From Crossiella sp. CA-258035 (GTDB lineage Bacteria; Actinomycetota; Actinomycetes; Mycobacteriales; Pseudonocardiaceae), in contig NZ_CP116413.1 in the NCBI RefSeq assembly GCF_030064675.1, positions 8,337,501 through 8,401,500 on the forward strand: DNA of 64,000 bases, read 5' to 3'. Of this stretch, positions 25,113-33,617 are shown piece by piece. Numbering within the stretch: the first letter of the stretch is position 1; every line of letters starts with the position of its first letter. The notes under the pieces are model-generated. The model ran no database searches. It was not told where the DNA came from and saw only the letters and a program-made list of their open reading frames with translations. The position numbers were made by a program, and so were the translations under genes.

Positions 25113-26356
25113 GCGTGCGATTCGGCGTCAACTACACACCTGCGCAGGGCTGGTTCTTCCACTGGCTGGACTTCGACCTGGACGCGGTGCGGCGGGACCT
25201 GGACTCCATCGCGGGCCTCGGCCTGGACCACATCCGGGTGTTCCCGCTGTGGCCGGTGTTCCAGCCGAACCGGACCCTGGTGCGCGCCAAGGCGATCGAC
25301 GATCTGCTGGCCGTCGTGGACGCGGCGGGCGAGCGTGGCCTGGACGTGGCGGTGGACGGCTTGCAGGGCCACCTGTCCAGCTTCGACTTCCGTCCATCGT
25401 GGACGGTCAGCTGGCACCGGCGGAACCTGTTCACCGACCCGGATGTGGTGGCCGGGGAAGCCTTCTACCTGCGCACGCTGGCCACCGCGCTGGCCGGGCG
25501 GCCCAACTTCCTCGGTATGACCCTGGGCAACGAGGTCAACCAGTTCTCCGACAAGCCGCACCCGGACCCGGACCCGCTGTCGGTGGCCGAGGCCGGGGAC
25601 TGGCTCACCCGGCTGCTGGCCGCCTGCGAGCAGGGCGCGCCGGGGAAGTTCCACACGCACTGCGCCTACGACGCGGTGTGGTTGCAGGACGGGCACCCGT
25701 TCACCCCGGCGCACGCGGCCCGGATCGGCGCGGCCACCAACGTGCACTCCTGGGTGTTCAACGGCACCGCGCAGCGCTACGGCGGCGACTCCGCGGCCAC
25801 CGCGCACTACGCCGAGTACCAGGTCGAACTGGCCGCCGCCTGGGGCGAGCCGGGCCATCCGGTGTGGCTGCAAGAGGTCGGCGCACCGGCCCCGCACATC
25901 CCGGCCGAGCGCGCGGGCGAGTTCGCCGCGCAGACCGTGGCGAACGCGCTGACCTGCCCGGACCTGTGGGGCATCACCTGGTGGTGCTCGCACGACGTCA
26001 GCCGGGAGCTGGCCGACTTCCCGGAGCTGGAGTACGGCCTCGGCCTGTTCACCAACGACAACCAGCGCAAACCTGCCGGGCAGGCGGTCGCCGAGGCCAT
26101 CGCCGCGGCGAAACCCGTTGCCGCGTCCAGAAAAACCGCGCTGGTGCTCGATGTCGGCGAGGAGCACACCGCGCCCGGCCGCGCGACCTGCGGCCCCGGC
26201 GGCGAGTTCTTCGAGGCCTGGCTGGAGCTCGCGGTGCGCGGCGCCCGCCCGGCGGTCGTGCTCGCCTCGCGGGCGCGGGACACACAACACCTGACCACAC
26301 GGGGCATTTCCGAGGTTGTGCACGTGCCGGACGGCTGGAGTAGCAAGCATGCATGA
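25109..26356 (+). CDS. GH5-like beta-mannosidase (GH5_18 type)
   Basis: This 415-residue clan GH-A glycosidase has no signal peptide, so it acts in the cytoplasm. Acid/base Glu142 lies in LGNEVNQF and nucleophile Glu256 in WLQEVGAP. Strand-one FGVNYTPAQGWFFHW is characteristic of subfamily 18, whose studied actinobacterial members cleave the core Man-beta-1,4-GlcNAc unit of N-glycans. This assignment is from memory of the motif and from the GH38/GH18 neighbours. The start is TTG 25109 (TTGA overlap) or GTG 25115; the latter has GAAGGG at good spacing. Confidence 0.75.
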   Translation: MSVRFGVNYTPAQGWFFHWLDFDLDAVRRDLDSIAGLGLDHIRVFPLWPVFQPNRTLVRAKAIDDLLAVVDAAGERGLDVAVDGLQGHLSSFDFRPSWTVSWHRRNLFTDPDVVAGEAFYLRTLATALAGRPNFLGMTLGNEVNQFSDKPHPDPDPLSVAEAGDWLTRLLAACEQGAPGKFHTHCAYDAVWLQDGHPFTPAHAARIGAATNVHSWVFNGTAQRYGGDSAATAHYAEYQVELAAAWGEPGHPVWLQEVGAPAPHIPAERAGEFAAQTVANALTCPDLWGITWWCSHDVSRELADFPELEYGLGLFTNDNQRKPAGQAVAEAIAAAKPVAASRKTALVLDVGEEHTAPGRATCGPGGEFFEAWLELAVRGARPAVVLASRARDTQHLTTRGISEVVHVPDGWSSKHA

Positions 26357-29300
26357 CGACCACAAGCTGATCGAGGGCCGCATCGAGCGGGTGCTGCGGG
26401 AGCGGATCCGCCCCGCGGTCTACCCCAGCTCGGTCGGCGTGGACCTGGCCGTGTGGCACGCCCCCGGTGAGCCGGTGCCGGCGGCCGAGGCCCTCGCCGC
26501 CGAGTACCAGCCGAGTTCCGTTGGCGCGCAATGGGGTCCGGCCTGGGGCACCAGCTGGTTCCGGCTCACCGGCACGGTGCCTGCGGAGTGGTCCGGGCTG
26601 GCCGTGGAGCTGGTCTTCGACCTCGGCTTCGACGACAAGATGACCGGCTTCCAGTGCGAGGGCCTGGCCTACCGGGCCGACGGCAGTCCGGTGAAGGGCC
26701 TCAACCCGCGCAACACCTGGCTGCCGGTGGGCGATCCGGCCCAGGGCGGCCAGGAGGTCGTCTACTACCTGGAGGCCGCGGCCAACCCGGTGCTGCTGGA
26801 CTACATCCCGTTCCAGCCCACCCAGCAGGGCGACCGGCTCACCTCCAGCGACGAGCCGCTGTACCGGATCGCGCGCGCCGACCTGGCCGTGTTCGACCAC
26901 CAGGTGTGGCAGCTGGTGCAGGACATCGAGGTGCTCTACCAGCTGATGCTGGAGCTGCCGCTGACCGAGGCCCGCCGCTGGGAGCTGCTGCGCGCGCTGG
27001 ACCGGGCCATCGACGCGGTGGACCTGCAGGACGTCGGCGGCACCGCGAGCGCGGCCCGCGCCGAGCTGGTGGACATGCTCAGCCGCCCCGCGCACACCAG
27101 CGCGCACCAGGTCTCCGCGATCGGGCACGCGCACATCGACTCGGCCTGGCTGTGGCCGCTGCGGGAGACCGTGCGCAAGGTCGCGCGCACCGCCTCCAAC
27201 GTGACCAAACTGATGGACGAGCACCCCGGCTTCCACTTCGCCATGTCCCAGGCCCAGCAGCTGGCCTGGATCGAGGAGCACCACCCGAAGGTCTTCGCCA
27301 GGGTCAAGGAGAAGATCGCCACCGGCCAGTTCGTGCCGGTGGGCGGGATGTGGGTGGAGTCGGACACCAACATGCCCGGCGCGGAGGCGATGGCCAGGCA
27401 GTTCACCCACGGCAAGAACTACTTCGCCTCCCGCTTCGGCATCGAGACCAACGAGGTGTGGCTGCCGGACTCCTTCGGCTACACCGCCGCGCTGCCGCAG
27501 CTGGTGCGCCTGTCGGCCTCCCGCTGGTTCCTCACCCAGAAGATCAGCTGGAACCAGACCAACAAGTTCCCGCACCACACCTTCTGGTGGGAGGGCCTGG
27601 ACGGCACCCGGATCTTCACCCACTTCCCGCCCGCGGACACCTACAACTCCGAGCTCAGCGGCAAGGAGCTGGCGCACGCCGCGCGCAACTACCAGGAGAA
27701 GGGCAAGGCGACCCGCTCGCTGGTCCCGTTCGGCTGGGGCGACGGCGGTGGCGGCCCCACCAGGGAGATGCTGGCCCGCGCCGCCCGGCTGACCGACCTG
27801 GAGGGCTCGACCAGGGTCACCGTGGAGCCGCCCGCGGAGTTCTTCCGCAAGGCGGAACAGGAGTACCCGGACGCGCCGGTGTGGGTGGGCGAGCTGTACC
27901 TGGAGTTCCACCGCGGCACCTACACCAGCCAGGCCAAGACCAAGCAGGGCAACCGGCGCAGCGAGCACCTGCTGCGCGAGGCCGAGCTGTGGGCGGCCAC
28001 CGCGGCGGTCCGGCTGGGCGCGGACTACCCGTACGAGCGGCTGGACCGGCTGTGGAAGCTGGTGCTCACCAACCAGTTCCACGACATCCTGCCCGGCTCC
28101 TCGATCGCCTGGGTGCACCGGGAGGCCGAGGAGACCTACGCCGCGGTCGCCGACGAGCTGAACGAGATCATCGGTGTGGCACAACAGGCCCTGGCCGGCG
28201 CCGGGGACGCGCCGGTGGTGTTCAACGCGGCCCCGCACGCCCACGCGGAGGTCCCGGCCGCCGGCGCGCTGCCCCGCGGCGAGTTCGCCGGACACCCCGT
28301 CTCAGTGTCCACTGTGGACGGTGCCACGGTGCTGGGCAACGAGTTCCTGTCGGTGACCGTGGACGGTGACGGCCTGATCAGCTCGATCCACGACCTGGCC
28401 GCCGACCGCGAGGTCATCGCACCCGGCGCGCGGGCGAACCTGTTGCAGCTGCACCCGGACTTCCCGAACATGTGGGACGCCTGGGACGTGGACTCCTTCT
28501 ACCGCAACAAGGTCACCGACCTGACCGAGGCCGAGCTGGTCAGCGTGGAGACCAACTCGCCGGAGCTGGCCACGCTCCGCATCCAGCGCTCGTTCTCCGC
28601 CTCCACGGTGACCCAGCTGCTCACCCTGCGCGCGGGCAGCCGGTGCGTGGAGATCGACACCGAGGTGGACTGGCACGAGACGGAGAAGTTCCTCAAGCTG
28701 AGCTTCCCGGTGGACGTGCAGTCCGACCGGGTGGCCGCGGAGACCCAGTTCGGGCACGTGTACCGGCCGACGCACACCAACACCAGCTGGGACGCGGCCA
28801 AGTTCGAGATCTGCGCGCACCGCTGGGTGCACCTGGGTGAGCCGGACTACGGGGTGGCGCTGGTCAACGACTCCACCTACGGCCACGACATCAGCCGGGC
28901 CGCGCGGGAGGGTGGCGGCACGGTCAGCGTGATCAGGGCCTCGCTGCTGCGCGCGCCGCGCTTCCCCGACCCGGAGACCGACCACGGCGTGCACCGGTTC
29001 CGGCACGCGCTGGTGCTCGGCGCGGACAAGGCGGACGCGGTGCGCGCCGGGTACCGGATCAACCTGCCGGAGCGGGTGGTTTCCGGTGCGGGGGAACAGG
29101 TCCAGCCGATCGTCACGGTGGACAACCCGGGCGTGGTGGTCGAGTCGGTCAAGCTCGCCGACGACCAGAGCGGCGACCTGGTGCTCCGGCTCTACGAGGC
29201 CCTCGGCTGCCGTGCCAGGGCGCGTCTCAGCGTTGGCGCGGAGATCACCGCCGCCTACTCCACCGACCTCCTGGAACGGCGCTGGGACGACACCACCGAG

Positions 29301-29399
29301 TACGAGGTGACCGGCAACGGGTTCGAGCTGAGCCTGCGGCCCTTCGAGATCGTCACCGTTCGGCTCCCGCGAAACCCTGCCAGCCAAGGAGATCACTGA
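26349..29399 (+). CDS. GH38 alpha-mannosidase
   Basis: This 1016-residue cytoplasmic exo-alpha-mannosidase has an N-terminal beta domain (about 1-240). The GH38 catalytic domain carries the zinc ligands GHAHIDSAWLWP (His260, His262 or Asp264) and the nucleophile Asp374 in WLPDSFGY. It then has the alpha-mannosidase middle domain (about 515-600) and C-terminal beta-sandwich domains. It would trim alpha-mannose from imported high-mannose glycans. ATG 26349 lies inside the end of the GH5 gene (8-nt overlap). Length is normal for the bacterial/vacuolar type. Confidence 0.95.
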   Translation: MHDDHKLIEGRIERVLRERIRPAVYPSSVGVDLAVWHAPGEPVPAAEALAAEYQPSSVGAQWGPAWGTSWFRLTGTVPAEWSGLAVELVFDLGFDDKMTGFQCEGLAYRADGSPVKGLNPRNTWLPVGDPAQGGQEVVYYLEAAANPVLLDYIPFQPTQQGDRLTSSDEPLYRIARADLAVFDHQVWQLVQDIEVLYQLMLELPLTEARRWELLRALDRAIDAVDLQDVGGTASAARAELVDMLSRPAHTSAHQVSAIGHAHIDSAWLWPLRETVRKVARTASNVTKLMDEHPGFHFAMSQAQQLAWIEEHHPKVFARVKEKIATGQFVPVGGMWVESDTNMPGAEAMARQFTHGKNYFASRFGIETNEVWLPDSFGYTAALPQLVRLSASRWFLTQKISWNQTNKFPHHTFWWEGLDGTRIFTHFPPADTYNSELSGKELAHAARNYQEKGKATRSLVPFGWGDGGGGPTREMLARAARLTDLEGSTRVTVEPPAEFFRKAEQEYPDAPVWVGELYLEFHRGTYTSQAKTKQGNRRSEHLLREAELWAATAAVRLGADYPYERLDRLWKLVLTNQFHDILPGSSIAWVHREAEETYAAVADELNEIIGVAQQALAGAGDAPVVFNAAPHAHAEVPAAGALPRGEFAGHPVSVSTVDGATVLGNEFLSVTVDGDGLISSIHDLAADREVIAPGARANLLQLHPDFPNMWDAWDVDSFYRNKVTDLTEAELVSVETNSPELATLRIQRSFSASTVTQLLTLRAGSRCVEIDTEVDWHETEKFLKLSFPVDVQSDRVAAETQFGHVYRPTHTNTSWDAAKFEICAHRWVHLGEPDYGVALVNDSTYGHDISRAAREGGGTVSVIRASLLRAPRFPDPETDHGVHRFRHALVLGADKADAVRAGYRINLPERVVSGAGEQVQPIVTVDNPGVVVESVKLADDQSGDLVLRLYEALGCRARARLSVGAEITAAYSTDLLERRWDDTTEYEVTGNGFELSLRPFEIVTVRLPRNPASQGDH

Positions 29400-30304
29400 T
29401 GCGGAAGCTGCTCACCGCGGCCGGGACGCTGGTCCTGCTGCTGTCACTGGCCACTCCGGCACAGGCCGCGCCGCACAAGCGCACGGTCGTCTACTACCAG
29501 ACCCAGTACAGCAACGGGGCCACCGGTGACTACGTCTCGCCGCTGCCGCTGCTGACCAACAACACCGGGGTCACCGACGTCATCGTGGCCGCGATCCACC
29601 TCAACGCGGACAAGACGGTGCACCTCAACGACCACCCGCCGTCGCACGAGCGCTACACCCGGATGTGGCAGGACCTGAAGTCCATGCGGGACCGCGGGGT
29701 CAACGTGATCGGCATGGTCGGCGGCGCGGCCCAGGGCACCTACGCGAACCTGGAACGCGACTTCGCCACCTTCTACCCGCTGCTGAAGAACGTGATCACC
29801 ACCTACGGGCTCAACGGCGTCGACCTCGACGTCGAGGAGAAGATGTCCCAAGCTGGCATCACCAAGCTGATCGATGCGCTGCGCAAGGACTTCGGCAGCG
29901 GCTTCCTGATCACCCTGGCCCCGGTGGCCAGCGCGCTCCACGGCGGCGGCAACATCTCCGGCTTCAACTACGAGACGCTGTACCGGGAGCGCGGCAGCCA
30001 GATCAACTGGTTCAACGCCCAGTTCTACTGCGGCTGGGGCAGCATGGCCGACACCGCGGGCTACGACCGGATCATCGGCCGCAAGCTCATCCCGCCGGCC
30101 AAGGTGGTCGCGGGCGTGATCACCAACCCGGCCTCCTGCGGCGGGTACGTGGAGCTGGACAAGCTGAAGAGCACCATCAAGCAGCTGACCCAGAAGTACC
30201 CGACCTTCGGCGGCGTGGACGGCTGGGAGTACTTCAACTCCAACCCCGGCGGCACCGCCCGCCCGTGGGAGTGGGCCAAGGAGATCACCTCGGCCATGCG
30301 CTGA
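29399..30304 (+). CDS. Secreted GH18 endo-beta-N-acetylglucosaminidase
   Basis: This 301-residue protein has a classical signal peptide (cleavage after AQA, about residue 23). A GH18 barrel follows with NGVDLDVEE, giving catalytic Glu146 of the DxxDxDxE motif, and FNAQFYCGWG as the substrate-side Tyr region. Short single-domain GH18 enzymes of this type (EndoH group) cut between the two core GlcNAc residues of N-glycans. A chitinase role is less likely given GH38 and GH5 neighbours. Its ATG overlaps the GH38 stop by one base. Confidence 0.82.
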   Translation: MRKLLTAAGTLVLLLSLATPAQAAPHKRTVVYYQTQYSNGATGDYVSPLPLLTNNTGVTDVIVAAIHLNADKTVHLNDHPPSHERYTRMWQDLKSMRDRGVNVIGMVGGAAQGTYANLERDFATFYPLLKNVITTYGLNGVDLDVEEKMSQAGITKLIDALRKDFGSGFLITLAPVASALHGGGNISGFNYETLYRERGSQINWFNAQFYCGWGSMADTAGYDRIIGRKLIPPAKVVAGVITNPASCGGYVELDKLKSTIKQLTQKYPTFGGVDGWEYFNSNPGGTARPWEWAKEITSAMR

Positions 30305-30313
30305 ACCCCGCGA

Positions 30314-30351
30314 CCCGGTGCGCTCACTGGAAGTCCCGTGAGCGCACCGGG
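30314..30351. terminator. Bidirectional hairpin between GH18 and dnaE2
   Basis: CCCGGTGCGCTCAC (30314-30327) and GTGAGCGCACCGGG (30338-30351) form a perfect 14-bp stem with a 10-nt loop between two converging genes. Most of the hairpin is inside the last codons of dnaE2, so it serves as coding sequence and probable terminator at once. Confidence 0.7.
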
Positions 30352-33300
30352 ATCCGCAGGTCCAGCGCGGACAGGTGCTCGGCCCGCAGGCTGATCACGC
30401 CCTGCGCCTTCTCCAGCACCCCGCGCACCACCACCGCCGAGCTCTGCCGCGCGATCCGCCGGTAGCGGGCCCACACGCCCTGCGTGCACACCACGTTCAC
30501 CATGCCGGTCTCGTCCTCCAGGTTGAGGAAGGTGACCCCGCCCGCGGTGGCCGGGCGCTGCCGGTGGGTCACCGCACCGCCCACCGCCACCCGCCGACCA
30601 TTGTCCACAGTGGATAGTTCGGCGGTGGTCAGCACGCCGCGCGCGGTCAGCTTCTCGCGCAGGAACTGGATCGGGTAGCTGTCCGGGGAGATGCCGGTGG
30701 CCCACACGTCGGCGACCGCCTGCTCCAGCGCGTCCATGCCGGGCAGCGGCGGCGCGGTCACCCCGACCGTGGTGCCCGGCAGGCTGCCCGGTCCCTCCCT
30801 GGCCACCGCGCCCGCGGCCCACAGCGCGGCCCTGCGGTTGAGCCCGAAGCAGCCGAACGCGCCCGAGGTGGCCAGCGCCTCCAGCTGCGGCAGGGTCAGC
30901 TTGCAGCGGCGGGCCAGGTCCACCATGTCGGCGTACGGTCCCTCTGCCCGCGCGGCCACGATCCGCTCGGCCAGCGGCATGCCCACCGTGCGCACCGAGC
31001 CCAACCCCAGCCGCACCAACGGTTTCCCCGCGTCACCGGGCTCCAGTCCGGCGTGTGGCAGGCTGGCGTTGATGTCCGGGCCGAGCACGGTCACCCCGTG
31101 CCGCCTGGCGTCGGCGACCAGGGACTGCGGCGAGTAGAAGCCCATCGGCTGCGCGCGCAGCAGGGCGGCGCAGAACGCGGCCGGGTAGTACAGCTTGAAC
31201 CAGCTGCTCGCGTAGACCAGCAGCGCGAAGCTGAGCGCGTGGCTCTCCGGGAAGCCGAAGTTGGCGAAGGCCAGCAGCTTGTCGTAGATCCGCTGCGCTC
31301 GCTCGCCGGTGATCCCGTTGCGGGCCATGCCGGAGAAGAACCGGTCCTTCAGCCGGGCCATCCGCTCCCCGGAACGCTTGGCCCCCATCGCCCGGCGCAG
31401 CTCGTCCGCCTCGGCCGCGGAGAAACCGGCCACCTCCACCGCGATCTGCATCAGCTGCTCCTGGAACAGCGGCACGCCAAGGGTTTTCGCCAGCGCCTTC
31501 TCCAGCAGCGGGTGCTCGTAGGTGATCGGCTCCTTGCCGTTGCGGCGGCGGATGTAGGGGTGCACCGAGCCGCCCTGGATCGGACCGGGCCGGATCAGCG
31601 CGACCTCCACCACCAGGTCGTAGAACCTCTCCGGCCGCATCCGGGGCAGGGTGGCCAGCTGGGCCCTGCTCTCCACCTGGAACACGCCGATCGCGTCCGC
31701 CCTGCGCAGCATCTCGTACACCGCCGGATCGGCCAGGTCCTGGCCGAGCTGGTGCAGGGTGACCGTGCGGCCGTGGTGCTCGGCGACCAGGTCGATCATG
31801 TAGTGCAGCGCGGAGAGCATGCCGAGGCCGAGCAGGTCGAACTTGACCAGCCCCATGGCCGCGCAGTCGTCCTTGTCCCACTGCAACACGCTGCGGTTGG
31901 CCATCCGCGCCCACTCCACCGGGCAGGTCTCGCCGATCGGCTGCTCGGAGATGACCATGCCGCCGGAGTGGATGCCCAGGTGCCGGGGCGCGCCTTCCAG
32001 CTCGGCGGCCAGCTCCAGCACCGGCAGCGGGATCTCGGTGTCGTCCACAGTGGACTCCATCGGTCCCCAGCGCTCGATCTGCTTGCTCCAGGCGTCCTGC
32101 TGCCCGGTGGAGAAGCCCAGTGCCTTGGCGGTGTCCCGCACCGCGGACCGGCCGCGGTAGGTGATCACGTTGGCCACCTGCGCCGCGTGGCTGCGGCCGT
32201 AGCGCTGGTAGGCGTACTGGATCACCTCCTCCCGCCGGTCGGACTCGATGTCCAGGTCGATGTCCGGCGGTCCGTCCCGCTCCGGCGCCAGGAACCGCTC
32301 GAACAGCAGCTCGTACTTCACCGGGTCGGCGTGCGTGATGCCCAGCGCGAAGCACACCGCCGAGTTGGCCGCCGAGCCCCGGCCCTGGCAGAGGATGTCC
32401 GCGCGGGCGCAGAACTCCACCAGGTCCCACACCACCAGGAAGTACCCGGCGAACCCCAGCTCCTTGATCACCGCCAGCTCGTGCTCGACCTGCCGCCGCT
32501 GCTCGTCGAACTCCGCGCCCTCCGCGACCCGCTGGTGCAGCCCCAGGTAGACCTGCCTGCGCAGGAAGCTGTCCTCGTCGTGCCCGGGATCCACCGGGTA
32601 GGGCGGCAGCCGCGGCTTGACGCTCTTGAGGTTGAAGGACAGCCGGATGCCCAGTTCGGCGGCGGTGGGCACGGCGGTCGGGTAGCGCCGGAACCGCTCG
32701 GCCATCTCCGCGCCGGAGCGCAGGTGCGCGGCCCCCGACGGCGGCAGCCAGCCGTCCATCTCGTCCAGGCTGCGCCGGGCCCGCACCGCGGCCATCGCGG
32801 TGGCCAGCCGGTGCCGGGAGGGCGCGGAGTAGTGCACCGCGTTGGTGGCCGCCACCCGCAGCCCGTGCCGCTCGGCCAGGCCGGCCAGCTGATCGTTGCG
32901 GGTGGTGTCGCCGGGCAGCCCGTGGTCGGTCAGCTCCACCACCACGTGCTCCCGCCCGAACAGCGCCACCAGCCGGTCCAGCTCCCGCCCCGCCGCCTCC
33001 GGCCCGCCGGTGGCCAATGCCTGGCGCACCATGCCCTTGCGGCACCCGGTGAGCACCAGCCAGTCCTGATCCGCTTGCGCGGCAACGTCTTCCAGCTGGT
33101 AGACCGGCTTGCCCTTCTCCGCACCCGCCAGCTGCGCCTTGGTGATCGCCCGGCACAGCGAGCCGTAGCCGTCCGGGTTGCGCGCCAGCACCAGCAGGTG
33201 GCTGCCCTCCGGATCCGGGATGCCGTTCTGCGGCATGGTCAGCCCCAGGCTCAGCTCGGCCCCGAACACGGTGCCCAGCCCGTGCGCCCCGGCCGCCTCG

Positions 33301-33617
33301 GCGAAGCGCACCACCCCGTACATGCCGTCGTGGTCGGTGATCGCCAGCGCGGTCAGCCCCAGCCGCGCCGCCTCGGCGGCCAGCTCCTCCGGATGGCTGG
33401 CCCCGTCCAGGAAGCTGAAGTTGGAGTGGCAGTGCAGCTCCGCGTAGGGCACCCGGGGCGGCAGCTGGCTCGGCGGCAGGTCCGGCTCGTAGGTCGCCCG
33501 GCGCCGGGTCCAGGCCGGGCTGTCCCCGCCGTCGCCGGGGTGCTCCTCATCGCGCGGCCTGCCGGAGAGCGCCTGCTCGAACTCCCGCCAGCTCACCGGC
33601 GGGTTGTTCCACCCCAT
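30324..33617 (-). CDS. dnaE2: DnaE2/ImuC, error-prone DNA polymerase III alpha subunit
   Basis: This 1097-residue polymerase is the catalytic part of the actinobacterial SOS mutasome. It has a PHP domain (YAELHCHSNFSFLDGASHPEEL, about 58-79), the C-family palm with DIDLDIESDRREEV (catalytic Asp pair), the fingers region, and a C-terminal OB fold (TAGGVTFLNLEDETGMVNVV). The shorter C-terminus relative to DnaE1 is normal for DnaE2. The ATG at 33617 shares one base with the imuB stop (TGATG). It is induced by DNA damage through the LexA boxes at 36.2-36.3 kb. Confidence 0.95.
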   Translation of the reverse strand: MGWNNPPVSWREFEQALSGRPRDEEHPGDGGDSPAWTRRRATYEPDLPPSQLPPRVPYAELHCHSNFSFLDGASHPEELAAEAARLGLTALAITDHDGMYGVVRFAEAAGAHGLGTVFGAELSLGLTMPQNGIPDPEGSHLLVLARNPDGYGSLCRAITKAQLAGAEKGKPVYQLEDVAAQADQDWLVLTGCRKGMVRQALATGGPEAAGRELDRLVALFGREHVVVELTDHGLPGDTTRNDQLAGLAERHGLRVAATNAVHYSAPSRHRLATAMAAVRARRSLDEMDGWLPPSGAAHLRSGAEMAERFRRYPTAVPTAAELGIRLSFNLKSVKPRLPPYPVDPGHDEDSFLRRQVYLGLHQRVAEGAEFDEQRRQVEHELAVIKELGFAGYFLVVWDLVEFCARADILCQGRGSAANSAVCFALGITHADPVKYELLFERFLAPERDGPPDIDLDIESDRREEVIQYAYQRYGRSHAAQVANVITYRGRSAVRDTAKALGFSTGQQDAWSKQIERWGPMESTVDDTEIPLPVLELAAELEGAPRHLGIHSGGMVISEQPIGETCPVEWARMANRSVLQWDKDDCAAMGLVKFDLLGLGMLSALHYMIDLVAEHHGRTVTLHQLGQDLADPAVYEMLRRADAIGVFQVESRAQLATLPRMRPERFYDLVVEVALIRPGPIQGGSVHPYIRRRNGKEPITYEHPLLEKALAKTLGVPLFQEQLMQIAVEVAGFSAAEADELRRAMGAKRSGERMARLKDRFFSGMARNGITGERAQRIYDKLLAFANFGFPESHALSFALLVYASSWFKLYYPAAFCAALLRAQPMGFYSPQSLVADARRHGVTVLGPDINASLPHAGLEPGDAGKPLVRLGLGSVRTVGMPLAERIVAARAEGPYADMVDLARRCKLTLPQLEALATSGAFGCFGLNRRAALWAAGAVAREGPGSLPGTTVGVTAPPLPGMDALEQAVADVWATGISPDSYPIQFLREKLTARGVLTTAELSTVDNGRRVAVGGAVTHRQRPATAGGVTFLNLEDETGMVNVVCTQGVWARYRRIARQSSAVVVRGVLEKAQGVISLRAEHLSALDLRIPVRSRDFQ

